Source: Sulfurospirillum sp. UBA2217
Lineage (GTDB): Bacteria; Campylobacterota; Campylobacteria; Campylobacterales; Sulfurospirillaceae
Assembly (NCBI GenBank): GCA_002328495.1
Contig: DCUJ01000013.1
Coordinates: 186,001-250,000 of the forward strand
Reading direction: 5' to 3'
DNA length: 64,000 nucleotides
Shown here: positions 34,363 to 42,551 of the stretch, in pieces
Layout of the letters: every line of letters starts with the position of its first letter
How positions within the stretch are numbered: the first letter of the stretch is position 1
The notes under the pieces: generated by a model
What the model was told of the DNA's origin: nothing
The model's input: only the letters and a program-made list of their open reading frames with translations
Database searches by the model: none
Made by a program: the position numbers and the translations under genes

Positions 34363-34683
34363 TTAATGAGCCACTTTTGCTTTTCGCTCAGTATCTGTCT
34401 TTGCTAGCATATCATCAAGGCTGATATATCTATCTGTAGGAGTGTCTTTGCGATTTTGTACGATATGATTGATTTCCATCAGTTCTGCTTGATCAGCAAT
34501 AGATTTTAAACGCAAGTATTCATTCAAATCAATAATAGCGACTTCTGCTTCATTATTTTTTAGAACAATAATTTTTTCAAGTGTTTTGTTTTTGATTTGA
34601 TCGATTAATTGTCCTAAACAACGTGAAACTTTTGTAAGAGATAGTAACTCATCGGTTGTAACAGTAAATTTATGAGAGAGCAT
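34363..34683 (-). CDS. Phd/YefM-like antitoxin
   Basis: 106 residues from ATG 34683 with AAGGAG five bases upstream. VTTDELLSLTKVSRCLGQLIDQI and KIIVLKNNEAEVAIIDLNEYLRL form the Phd/YefM core, followed by a toxin-wrapping helical tail. Expected to repress its own promoter together with the toxin. The pair probably helps keep the island in the host. Confidence 0.85.
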   Translation of the reverse strand: MLSHKFTVTTDELLSLTKVSRCLGQLIDQIKNKTLEKIIVLKNNEAEVAIIDLNEYLRLKSIADQAELMEINHIVQNRKDTPTDRYISLDDMLAKTDTERKAKVAH

Positions 34684-34998
34684 TGTTACTCCTTTCAAAT
34701 ATTTAACGTTATGTTACAATAATTTTACATTAAATTCATTGACAAATAACTGTATTTATAAAAATAAAGTGTTTTTTATTAAGTTTATTTCTAAATAATT
34801 TAAGGAAAAAACTATTTTTTTTCTTTTCATCTTTAAGAATACACTTTATTTTTTACATATATATGTAAAAAATAAACTAATTTTTTTTAAGAAATGCCCT
34901 ATATTTCGACTCAGGCAATGAATTTTGAAAGAAGATATAATTTTTCTGTTGTCTAAAAATGTCCAATACTATAAATCTAAATAAAAAGGAATTTATCG
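34684..34998. other. AT-rich 315-bp divergent intergenic region
   Basis: Very AT-rich, no gene of its own. It holds the promoter side of the toxin-antitoxin operon (left), a 32-bp palindrome (34845-34876), and a TATAAT (34936-34941) that may serve alpA. Its AAAAAGGA at 34984-34990 is the ribosome site of alpA. Confidence 0.7.
34845..34876. promoter_or_regulatory. 32-bp perfect palindrome, operator-like, repeated at 50174
   Basis: Perfect dyad centred on ACATATATATGT with arms of A/T runs. Bases 34855-34880 match 50174-50199 at 25 of 26 positions. One copy stands before alpA and the other before the minus-strand HTH operon, so a shared island regulator could bind both. Confidence 0.6.
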
Positions 34999-35175
34999 AT
35001 GCATGATAGATTATTACGATTTTCTCAAGTTCAAGAAATGGTACCTTTTAGTAGGGCGAAAATATATAACTTGATTAAACAAAAACAATTTCCACGTCAA
35101 GTGAAAGTAGGGGGAAGTAGTCTATGGAAAATGGACGAAATTATTGAGTATATAAATAATTTACAAAACAAATAG
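34999..35175 (+). CDS. AlpA-family regulator / excisionase-like protein, 58 aa
   Basis: A complete 58-residue frame, ATG 34999 to TAG 35173, with AAAAAGGA 8 bp upstream. LLRFSQVQEMVPFSRAKIYNLIKQKQFPRQVKVGG and SLWKMDEIIEYI are the AlpA/MerR-like HTH pattern. AlpA proteins activate integrase genes or act as excisionases. It lies at the opposite end of the island from the integrase. Confidence 0.88.
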   Translation: MHDRLLRFSQVQEMVPFSRAKIYNLIKQKQFPRQVKVGGSSLWKMDEIIEYINNLQNK

Positions 35176-35214
35176 CGTTTCCCTAAAAGTTTTCCCGACG
35201 ATCAGGAAACGCTA
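35173..35214. repeat. 10-bp inverted repeat after alpA
   Basis: TAGCGTTTCC (35173-35182) and its exact complement GGAAACGCTA (35205-35214), 22 bases apart. A weaker GAGGxTGA-type inverted repeat follows at about 35233-35269. No U-tract, so not a clear terminator. It precedes the replication-like gene and could be an origin or leader structure. Confidence 0.45.
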
Positions 35215-35293
35215 GCACCGACAGAGTTTAGTTGAGGGTGATATTGGAAGTATACCGTGTCATCCTCTAATTATCAAATTATAAGGATGATTC

Positions 35294-35974
35294 ATGTCGA
35301 TAGAACTTATGAATAAAGCTTTTAAAGCTAATTTACCACCTGCTTCAAAGTTACTTCTCATTGCTTTATGTGACTATGCAAATGATGATGGAATTTGTTA
35401 CCCATCACTTAAAACAATTCAATCAAAAGTTAACCTTGGCAAAACAAATATTACATATCTTTTGAAATCATTTGAGCTTTTAAATGTTATTGAAAGAAGT
35501 CAGAGAAAAAGAGAAAATGGAAGCTATACATCAACTATCTATACTATCAAAAATATTGACAATATTTCATACGATAAATTTCAAAAAGTATACCAAGATG
35601 TCAAAAAATATATAAAAAAATCACAAAGTGAACAATCACCTATAAAAGATGTAGTGAACATGGATGCATACAAAAGTGAACATCTTGAAACATCAACTTC
35701 TAATCATTATCTAAATCTCTCTTCTAAAAGAGAAGATTTTAATAGCTTTAGAAAAAGAATTATTGAGCAATTTAGTGGAAAGCCAATAGCACAAGGTGTA
35801 CCTTCTTTTCTGAAAGAAACAGTTATATCTTTATCAAAAACAGGGTATTTACACAACGAGATTAGTCATCAGGATTTAGATAGATCTGATGCTATTATGG
35901 TGTGGAATTGGCTATATGAAAACCAACATATGTTGCTCAATAATGGTGTTCAAAACAACGTTTCATTAAGTTAA
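35294..35974 (+). CDS. Winged-helix replication-initiator-like protein
   Basis: 226 residues. Residues 1-95 form an HTH_36-type winged helix seen in plasmid replication proteins: NLPPASKLLLIALCDYANDDGICYPSLKTIQSKVNLGKTNITYLLKSF. The rest is polar with no family I recognise. AAGGA lies 5-9 bp before the ATG. Placed next to mobilization genes it may be a replication initiator used after excision, or a regulator. Confidence 0.6.
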   Translation: MSIELMNKAFKANLPPASKLLLIALCDYANDDGICYPSLKTIQSKVNLGKTNITYLLKSFELLNVIERSQRKRENGSYTSTIYTIKNIDNISYDKFQKVYQDVKKYIKKSQSEQSPIKDVVNMDAYKSEHLETSTSNHYLNLSSKREDFNSFRKRIIEQFSGKPIAQGVPSFLKETVISLSKTGYLHNEISHQDLDRSDAIMVWNWLYENQHMLLNNGVQNNVSLS

Positions 35975-35989
35975 TTTATTGGGTTATTA

Positions 35990-36006
35990 AGTAGGGCGAG
36001 CCTACT
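35990..36006. other. Candidate oriT hairpin
   Basis: AGTAGG-GCGAG-CCTACT: a 6-bp stem with 5-nt loop in the 105-bp gap just before mobC, followed by GC-richer DNA unlike the surroundings. Transfer origins of ColE1-type elements lie just upstream of mobC and contain small inverted repeats. The nick site is not identifiable by eye. Confidence 0.35.
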
Positions 36007-36079
36007 GTTTGTCTGACGACTTCTCAGCTCGTTAAGTTGGCTCTGCCCCTTAAAAACCCCGAAGAGAAAAAGGCACAAG

Positions 36080-36367
36080 ATGGCTAAGATTGTCCGCAAA
36101 ACCATCCGCTTCAGTGAAAATGAGTATGCACTTATCCAACAAGAATTGGATAAAGCACATATCTCATTTTCCACTCTAGCACGTTCAGCGATTTTGCGTA
36201 AAAAAATCAAATTACCTATTGAGCGTGAATTATTATCCGAACTTTCACGAATCGGCAATAATCTAAATCAAATAGCACGCTCAATCCATCAAGGGGAAAA
36301 GCGTTTAGTGCTCGCAGAGCTTGTAGCAATAGAGATTGAATTAAAAGAGCTTCGCAATGGTTGTTAA
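36080..36367 (+). CDS. mobC: Mobilization protein MobC (MbeC-like)
   Basis: 95 residues. KTIRFSENEYALIQQELDKAHISFSTLARSAIL is a ribbon-helix-helix DNA-binding part; LSRIGNNLNQIARSIHQG is the signature of the MobC family (PF05713). Binds oriT and helps the relaxase. Overlaps the relaxase gene by 11 bp. Confidence 0.9.
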   Translation: MAKIVRKTIRFSENEYALIQQELDKAHISFSTLARSAILRKKIKLPIERELLSELSRIGNNLNQIARSIHQGEKRLVLAELVAIEIELKELRNGC

Positions 36368-37772
36368 ATTTTTTGCCAATAAACAAGGTGGATCAGAGCG
36401 AGCTATTGATTATCTTCTCAATGAACGTGAGATGCAAAGAACGGCACGTACTCTGCAAGGTAATCCTAGTGTAACACGCAAGATCATACAATCGATTGAT
36501 CGTAAGCAAAAGGTCTGTGTAGGATGCTTGAGTTTTGAAGAAGCCAATATCGCAGAAGAAGACAAATACATTCTCATGGATGATTTTGAAAAAATGCTAT
36601 TACCAACGATGCAAGGGCGTTATAACATCTTGTGGGTGGAACATACTGATAAAGGACGTTTAGAACTTAACTTTGTCATCCCAAAAATTGACTTGAACAC
36701 AGGTAAAGCACTTAATCCTTATTACCATAAAGCAGATGTAACTCGTAAAGAACTCTTTGAAGATAAATGGAATTTAATCAAAGGCTATTCCAGTGCTAAA
36801 GATCCTAGTAAATCAAGAACACTCAATACATCCACGAAGCAACACTATCTTTCTAAAGATTATAATGAGCTTGATGCACTATTGCATCAACTTGTTGCAG
36901 ACGGAATAATTAAAAACAGAGATCAACTTATTGAAACACTCAAAGGACAGGTGGAAGTAACACGCATTTCATACGAATCAATCAGTGTCAAACTTCCAGA
37001 ACATAAAAAAGCCAAACGATATAAAGGAAGCATTTATGCCCAAGAATTTACAAGCCTTGGAAGCCTTAGCGCAATCAGCCAAGGAAAAAGAGAGGCAATT
37101 GAACACTACAATAATCGAGATACACAAGCAGAGCTTAGAGCAGTTGAACAAGAACTTAATAAACATATACATTACAAAGCTGAACAGCTTAGAAAAGAGT
37201 ATCACGATAGAGTTGTCCAAGACCATAAACCAACGATTGAAGATCAAAAATACTCGGCTAATTATCTCATGCATGATAACCACGACAATCATCTGCATCG
37301 CTCCAATATGGTACTTCATGAGCCGAGAAATCAAAATACTTCAAACATGGCAAGTCCCACAAGAGATGCGTTACGAAGACAAAAATGGCAAGTTTACCGT
37401 GAATCAAAAAGATCCGTGGACATACAACAACAAGACAGTCGATCCAGACCAAAAAATTATCAAGATAGGAAATTAAATAATGACGGCATTGGAGAGAGAA
37501 CTATTAGAAGAGTTAGAGAGGAGCGAGAAGCACAGCAAAGAGCTTTACAACTCCTTGAAGCACAAAGAGAAACTGTATACCGAAAAGCTGGAGATTGTTA
37601 CCTCGAAGTTCAAGGAAGAAACAGAAAGGATGAGGCTGATGTACGAAGCTTCACTCAACGCATCACAAACGGATATGCAAGAATTAAAGCAACTCTTAGA
37701 GAGGTTTATGGCAAAATAAAAGACTTAAATAAAACAATACAACATAAGATAAAAAAATACAAACATAACTAA
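36357..37772 (+). CDS. mobA: Relaxase, ColE1 MbeA-like (MOB-HEN type)
   Basis: 471 residues. Catalytic tyrosine candidate Tyr19 (RAIDYLL), and the triad His96, Glu103, Asn105 in WVEHTDKGRLELNFVIP reproduce the H-x6-E-x-N spacing of ColE1 MbeA (His97, Glu104, Asn106; Tyr19). Cuts oriT and pilots the single strand. The C-terminal half is charged and repetitive because the same DNA also codes for two other mobilization proteins in another frame. No coupling protein or T4SS follows. Confidence 0.9.
   Translation: MVVKFFANKQGGSERAIDYLLNEREMQRTARTLQGNPSVTRKIIQSIDRKQKVCVGCLSFEEANIAEEDKYILMDDFEKMLLPTMQGRYNILWVEHTDKGRLELNFVIPKIDLNTGKALNPYYHKADVTRKELFEDKWNLIKGYSSAKDPSKSRTLNTSTKQHYLSKDYNELDALLHQLVADGIIKNRDQLIETLKGQVEVTRISYESISVKLPEHKKAKRYKGSIYAQEFTSLGSLSAISQGKREAIEHYNNRDTQAELRAVEQELNKHIHYKAEQLRKEYHDRVVQDHKPTIEDQKYSANYLMHDNHDNHLHRSNMVLHEPRNQNTSNMASPTRDALRRQKWQVYRESKRSVDIQQQDSRSRPKNYQDRKLNNDGIGERTIRRVREEREAQQRALQLLEAQRETVYRKAGDCYLEVQGRNRKDEADVRSFTQRITNGYARIKATLREVYGKIKDLNKTIQHKIKKYKHN
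37036..37476 (+). CDS. mobB: MbeB/MobB-like protein nested inside the relaxase gene
   Basis: 146 residues in a different frame, from ATG 37036 with AAAGGAAG 6 bp upstream. Start MPKNLQALEALAQSAKEKERQ resembles MbeB-type N-termini; then a coiled coil and one transmembrane helix (IISCMITTTIICIAPIWYF). ColE1 also nests mbeB in mbeA, so this is a real overlapping gene rather than a shadow frame. MbeB helps mobilization at the membrane. Confidence 0.75.
   Translation: MPKNLQALEALAQSAKEKERQLNTTIIEIHKQSLEQLNKNLINIYITKLNSLEKSITIELSKTINQRLKIKNTRLIISCMITTTIICIAPIWYFMSREIKILQTWQVPQEMRYEDKNGKFTVNQKDPWTYNNKTVDPDQKIIKIGN
37480..37719 (+). CDS. mobD: MbeD/MobD-like coiled-coil protein nested inside the relaxase gene
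   Basis: 79 residues starting MTALERELLEELERSEKHSKE, very similar in style to ColE1 MbeD (MTELERxLLxALExL), all coiled coil. Starts 3 bp after the mobB stop, same frame as mobB and different from the relaxase. In ColE1, MbeD is involved in entry exclusion or mobilization. Confidence 0.75.
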   Translation: MTALERELLEELERSEKHSKELYNSLKHKEKLYTEKLEIVTSKFKEETERMRLMYEASLNASQTDMQELKQLLERFMAK

Positions 37773-37875
37773 ATATGACATTTAGGAGATAAGCAATTAA
37801 ATTTTAATTAACTAAAAGATACAATTTACTTTCGTTTAAAATATCCCACTAAATACTCTTGGAAAGTACGTAATT

Positions 37876-40251
37876 ATGAATAAAAAGATATTGACAGAAA
37901 GAGATATTTGTACTAAATTTATAACTCCAGCCTTAGAAGATGCAGGATGGGATATACACACTCAAATCATGGAAGAATTTCCTCTTACAAAAGGTCGAGT
38001 TATAGTTCGTGGTAAAGTACACACAAGAGCTCAACACAAAAGAGCCGATTATGTACTTTTTTACAAACCGAATATTCCAATAGCAGTTATCGAAGCAAAA
38101 GATAATACTCACTCCATGAGTGATGGAATGCAACAAGGTCTTGGGTATGCTGAACTTCTGCAAGTTCCTTTTGCATTTAGCTCAAACGGTGATGGATTTT
38201 TTTTTCACAACAAAATATCACAGGATGGCATTTTAGAAAAAGAACTAGGGCTAGATGAGTTTCCCTCTCCTGAAACACTATGGAATATGTGGACAAATAA
38301 CCAAGGTTTAAATGAAAAACAAAACACTTTAATCACTCAAGATTACTATAGCGATGGAAGTAAAAAAACACCAAAATATTATCAACTTTTAGCTATCAAT
38401 AAAACGATAGAAGCTATCGCAAAAGGTCAAAATAGAATTCTTTTAGTAATGGCAACAGGTACTGGAAAAACTTTTACAGCTTTTCAGATTATCTGGAGGC
38501 TATGGAAATCAAGAGCCAAAAAAAGAATTTTATTTTTAGCAGATAGAAATATTTTGGTTGATCAAACTATGACCAATGATTTTAAACCGTTTGGTTCAGC
38601 GATGACAAAAATTCAAAAGAGACAGGCAAATAAATCTTATGAAATATATCTTTCGCTATATCAAGCAGTGACGGGAAATGAAGAAGAAAGAAATATTTAT
38701 AAACAATTCAGCCCTGATTTTTTTGATTTGATTGTTATAGACGAGTGTCATCGAGGAAGTGCCGCAGAAGATTCAGCATGGCATGAGATTTTGAGTTACT
38801 TTTCATCTTCAACACAGATAGGTCTTACCGCTACACCAAAAGAGACAAAAGAGGTTTCAAATATTGATTATTTTGGCGATCCAATCTACACTTATTCACT
38901 CAAACAAGGTATTGAAGATGGATTTTTAGCACCTTATAAAGTGGTTAGAATTGACATTGACAGAGACCTTGAAGGATGGCGCCCAGACAAAGGTATGGTC
39001 GATAAATATGGTAATGAGATAGAAGATAGAATCTACAATCAAAAAGATTTTGATAAAACATTAGTTATAGAAAAAAGAACGGAGCTTGTAGCCAAAAAAG
39101 TAAGTGATTTTTTAAGGCAAACAAATCGTTTTGACAAAACAATCATTTTTTGTGACAATATAGACCATGCAGAGCGAATGAGACAAGCACTTGTAAATGA
39201 AAACAGTGACCTTGTGGCTCAAAACCACAAATATGTCATGAGAATCACAGGAGATAATGAAGAAGGAAAAGCAGAGCTTGACAATTTCATATTTCCAGAG
39301 AGTAAATACCCAGTTATTGCCGTTACCTCTAAACTTATGACCACTGGAGTTGATGCACAAACATGTAAGCTTATAGTACTTGACCAGAGAATACAATCAA
39401 TGACAGAGTTCAAACAAATCATAGGTCGTGGAACTCGTATAAATGAAGATTTTAACAAATACTATTTTACGATTATAGACTTCAAAAAAGCTACAGAACT
39501 GTTTGCAGACCCAGATTTTGATGGTGAACCAGTACAAATTTATACCCCTAAAAATCCTGATGACTCACCAGTGCCACCAGATGATGAAACAGAAGAGACT
39601 TCAGAAAATCAAAATACCACTGATGAACAAAATCCACAAAACGATGATTTTACATTTGATGATAGTAACAATAATGAAGAAGGCTCTAAAGTACGAAAAT
39701 ATGTAGTTTCAAATGTCGAAGTAAAAGTAGCAGCGGAGAGAGTGCAATACTTTGACGCAAATGGAAAACTCATCACAGAATCTCTAAAAGACTACACCAA
39801 AAAAACACTCTCAAAAGAGTTTGCATCTTTGGATGATTTTTTGACAAAATGGACAAAATCAGAGAAAAAACAAGCCATCATTGAAGAGCTATCAAACCAA
39901 GGTGTATTTTTTGAAGCACTTGCCGATGAAGTGGGCAAAGATTGTGACCCTTTTGATCTATTGTGTCATGTGGCTTGGGATATGCCACCACTTACGAGAA
40001 AAGAGCGAGCCGAGCAAGTGAAAAAACAAAACTACTTTACAAAATATGGAGAAAAAGCAAGAATAGTTCTTGAAGCACTTCTTGATAAATATGCCGATGA
40101 GGGAATAGTGCAAATCGAACAAACTCAGATCTTGACCGTTTCACCTTTTACAAACATAGGTACTCCTATAGAAATCATCAAAGCTTTTGGTGGGCTAGAC
40201 CTTTACAATCAAGCGATACACGACTTAGAACAAGCACTTTACTGTGCATAA
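37876..40251 (+). CDS. hsdR: Type I restriction enzyme subunit R
   Basis: 791 residues, compact EcoEI/EcoR124-like HsdR. N-terminal PD-(D/E)xK nuclease: Asp58 (RADYVLF) and Glu73-x-Lys75 (VIEAKDN). SF2 helicase: Walker A VMATGTGKTFTAF (192-204), VIDECHRG, GLTATPKE, and the IGRGTRINEDF motif VI. An acidic linker (about 555-615, many D/E/N/Q) precedes the C-terminal HsdM-binding part. Translocates DNA and cuts unmethylated invaders. Followed after 22 bp by the modification subunit. Confidence 0.95.
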   Translation: MNKKILTERDICTKFITPALEDAGWDIHTQIMEEFPLTKGRVIVRGKVHTRAQHKRADYVLFYKPNIPIAVIEAKDNTHSMSDGMQQGLGYAELLQVPFAFSSNGDGFFFHNKISQDGILEKELGLDEFPSPETLWNMWTNNQGLNEKQNTLITQDYYSDGSKKTPKYYQLLAINKTIEAIAKGQNRILLVMATGTGKTFTAFQIIWRLWKSRAKKRILFLADRNILVDQTMTNDFKPFGSAMTKIQKRQANKSYEIYLSLYQAVTGNEEERNIYKQFSPDFFDLIVIDECHRGSAAEDSAWHEILSYFSSSTQIGLTATPKETKEVSNIDYFGDPIYTYSLKQGIEDGFLAPYKVVRIDIDRDLEGWRPDKGMVDKYGNEIEDRIYNQKDFDKTLVIEKRTELVAKKVSDFLRQTNRFDKTIIFCDNIDHAERMRQALVNENSDLVAQNHKYVMRITGDNEEGKAELDNFIFPESKYPVIAVTSKLMTTGVDAQTCKLIVLDQRIQSMTEFKQIIGRGTRINEDFNKYYFTIIDFKKATELFADPDFDGEPVQIYTPKNPDDSPVPPDDETEETSENQNTTDEQNPQNDDFTFDDSNNNEEGSKVRKYVVSNVEVKVAAERVQYFDANGKLITESLKDYTKKTLSKEFASLDDFLTKWTKSEKKQAIIEELSNQGVFFEALADEVGKDCDPFDLLCHVAWDMPPLTRKERAEQVKKQNYFTKYGEKARIVLEALLDKYADEGIVQIEQTQILTVSPFTNIGTPIEIIKAFGGLDLYNQAIHDLEQALYCA

Positions 40252-40273
40252 AATTAAATTATTAGGATATTAA

Positions 40274-42550
40274 ATGGCTATTGGAACTTTGATAAAAATC
40301 ATACAAGATATTATGAGAAAAGATGTGGGTGTTGATGGAGATGCTCAAAGAATCAGCCAAATAGTGTGGTTACTTTTTCTTAAAATATTTGATGACAAAG
40401 AACAAGAGTGGGAGCTAACAGTACCAAACTACAAATCACCTCTTCAAAATCGCTTCCGTTGGTCAAACTGGGCAAAAAATCCAGAGGGTATCACAGGTGA
40501 TGAGCTGATAGATTTTGTAAACAACAACCTTTTCCCATCGCTTAAAAGATTAGCAACAACTGCTGGAGTATCAGAGTATGGAAGAGTTATAGGTACAGTG
40601 TTTGAAGATGCTTACAACTATATGAAATCAGGAACACTTCTAAGACAAGTTATCAACACTATCGAAGAAGATGTGGACTTTAACTCATCAACCGATAGAC
40701 ATCTTTTCAATGACATTTACGAAAAGATTTTGGCAGACCTTCAATCAGCTGGGAATGCTGGAGAATACTACACCCCAAGAGCCGTGACACAGTTCATCGT
40801 AGATATGATAGACCCACAACTTGGACAGTCAGTAATGGACCCAGCTTGCGGTACAGGTGGATTTTTGACATGTGCGATAGACCATCTCAAAAAACAAGTA
40901 AAAACTCCAGATGATACAAAAACATTGTCAAACTCTATCCATGGAATAGAGAAAAAACCACTTCCACATATGCTTGCTATGACAAATATGATGCTTCACG
41001 GTATCGATGTGCCTACAAATATCAGACACACAAACACACTAGGCGATAGACCATACATAGATTATAAATCAAAAGATAGAGTAGATATTATCATTACAAA
41101 TCCGCCATTTGGCGGTATGGAAGAAAATGGTATAGAGTCAAACTTCCTAAAAAAACATCAAACAAGAGAAACAGCAGACCTCTTTATGGCTCTTATCATG
41201 CACTTGCTCAAGCTCGACAAAGGACGAGCTGCAGTGGTGCTACCTGATGGTTTTTTATTTGGTGAAGGTGTTAAAACGACTCTAAAAAGAGAGCTTTTGA
41301 AAGAGTTCAATCTTCACACGATAGTAAGACTTCCAAAAGGTGTATTTAGCCCATATACAAGCATCAATACAAATATCTTATTTTTTGAAAAAGGTGGAGA
41401 AACAGAAGAAGTTTGGTTTTTTGAACACCCATATCCAGATGGGTACAAATCATACTCAAGATCAAATCCACTCACTATAGAAGAGTTTGACTTAGAAAAA
41501 GAGTGGTGGGGTGGAAGTAGCCGAAAAGAGAGAAAAGTTACAAAAAATGCTTGGAAAGTAAGTGTAAAAAATCTTGAAGAGAGAAACTATAACTTTGACT
41601 GTAAAAATCCTCACTTTGAAGAGATAATCCACCAAGATCCAGTGGAACTCATGAATGAATATGAAAATATGCAATTAGTGCTTGAAAAGGTACAAAGTCA
41701 GCTGAAATCAGAAATAATGCAAGCTTTTGAAAATACAGATAAAGCAACGGAAATTATTTCAAAGAATTTTAATGATTTTTTCTCCAGTAAGCAAAATATT
41801 ACTAAATTAAAACAATTAACTTTACAACTTGCGATGCAAGGCAAGCTTGTAGCACAAGAGCCAAATGAGCAACCTGCAAGTGAGTTGTTAAAAGAGATTG
41901 AAAAAGAGAAAAGAGCAAATAAAGTAAAATCGTTAGAGCCTATTAAACCAGAATCAATTCCTTATAACTTGCCAAATGGATGGCAATGGGTTTATCTAAA
42001 TGATTTTGGTGTTTGGAAGTCTGGTTCTACACCAAGCCGTACTAATAGTGCCTATTATGATGGAGATATTCCATGGGTGAAATCTGGAGAAGTAAAACAA
42101 GGACTTATCAAAAATACCGAAGAAACCATCACTCAAAAGGCATTAGATGAGTGTTCGCTAGGTCTGAATCCTATTGGTTCTGTATTGGTAGCTATGTACG
42201 GAGCAAATATAGGAGAGGTTGGAATATTGGAAGTTGAAGCTACAACAAATCAAGCAATTTGTGCATGTCAAACATTTAGTAAAATTAATAACCAATTTTT
42301 GAAATTTTTAATAGATTCACTCAAAGGATATTTTATCTCTCAAGGAGCTGGTGCGGCACAACCAAATATTTCAAGAGTTAAAATTATTAATTCGATAGTT
42401 CCTTTGCCACCATTCAACGAACAACAAAGAATCGTAGAAAAAATCATTCAGCTTATGGCTTTATGTGATGACCTTGAAAAACAGATAGAAAATAGCTCAT
42501 CAAAAAAAACACAACTATTAAATGCCATTATGTCGAATTTAGGAAAATAA
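40274..42550 (+). CDS. hsdM: Type I modification subunit fused to a half specificity subunit (HsdM-HsdS)
   Basis: 758 residues. Residues 1-485 are HsdM: VSQI-like N-terminal helices, SAM motif MDPACGTGGFLTCA (about 188-200) and catalytic NPPF (276-279). A helical linker with LQLAMQGKLVAQ, typical of HsdS conserved regions, leads to one target-recognition domain (about 560-758; LPNGWQWVYLNDFGVWKSGSTPSR, GAAQPNISRVKIINSIVPLPPFNEQQRIVEKI). Normal HsdS has two such domains. No separate hsdS exists in the window. A dimer would be predicted to read a symmetric bipartite site. Confidence 0.93.
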   Translation: MAIGTLIKIIQDIMRKDVGVDGDAQRISQIVWLLFLKIFDDKEQEWELTVPNYKSPLQNRFRWSNWAKNPEGITGDELIDFVNNNLFPSLKRLATTAGVSEYGRVIGTVFEDAYNYMKSGTLLRQVINTIEEDVDFNSSTDRHLFNDIYEKILADLQSAGNAGEYYTPRAVTQFIVDMIDPQLGQSVMDPACGTGGFLTCAIDHLKKQVKTPDDTKTLSNSIHGIEKKPLPHMLAMTNMMLHGIDVPTNIRHTNTLGDRPYIDYKSKDRVDIIITNPPFGGMEENGIESNFLKKHQTRETADLFMALIMHLLKLDKGRAAVVLPDGFLFGEGVKTTLKRELLKEFNLHTIVRLPKGVFSPYTSINTNILFFEKGGETEEVWFFEHPYPDGYKSYSRSNPLTIEEFDLEKEWWGGSSRKERKVTKNAWKVSVKNLEERNYNFDCKNPHFEEIIHQDPVELMNEYENMQLVLEKVQSQLKSEIMQAFENTDKATEIISKNFNDFFSSKQNITKLKQLTLQLAMQGKLVAQEPNEQPASELLKEIEKEKRANKVKSLEPIKPESIPYNLPNGWQWVYLNDFGVWKSGSTPSRTNSAYYDGDIPWVKSGEVKQGLIKNTEETITQKALDECSLGLNPIGSVLVAMYGANIGEVGILEVEATTNQAICACQTFSKINNQFLKFLIDSLKGYFISQGAGAAQPNISRVKIINSIVPLPPFNEQQRIVEKIIQLMALCDDLEKQIENSSSKKTQLLNAIMSNLGK

Positions 42551-42551
42551 G

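Noticed and set aside
36978..37334. 118-residue minus-strand frame opposite the nested mob genes
   Set aside because: Low-complexity hydrophobic sequence antisense to three overlapping plus-strand frames; no ribosome site. The plus-strand nested frames were kept because they match MbeB and MbeD.
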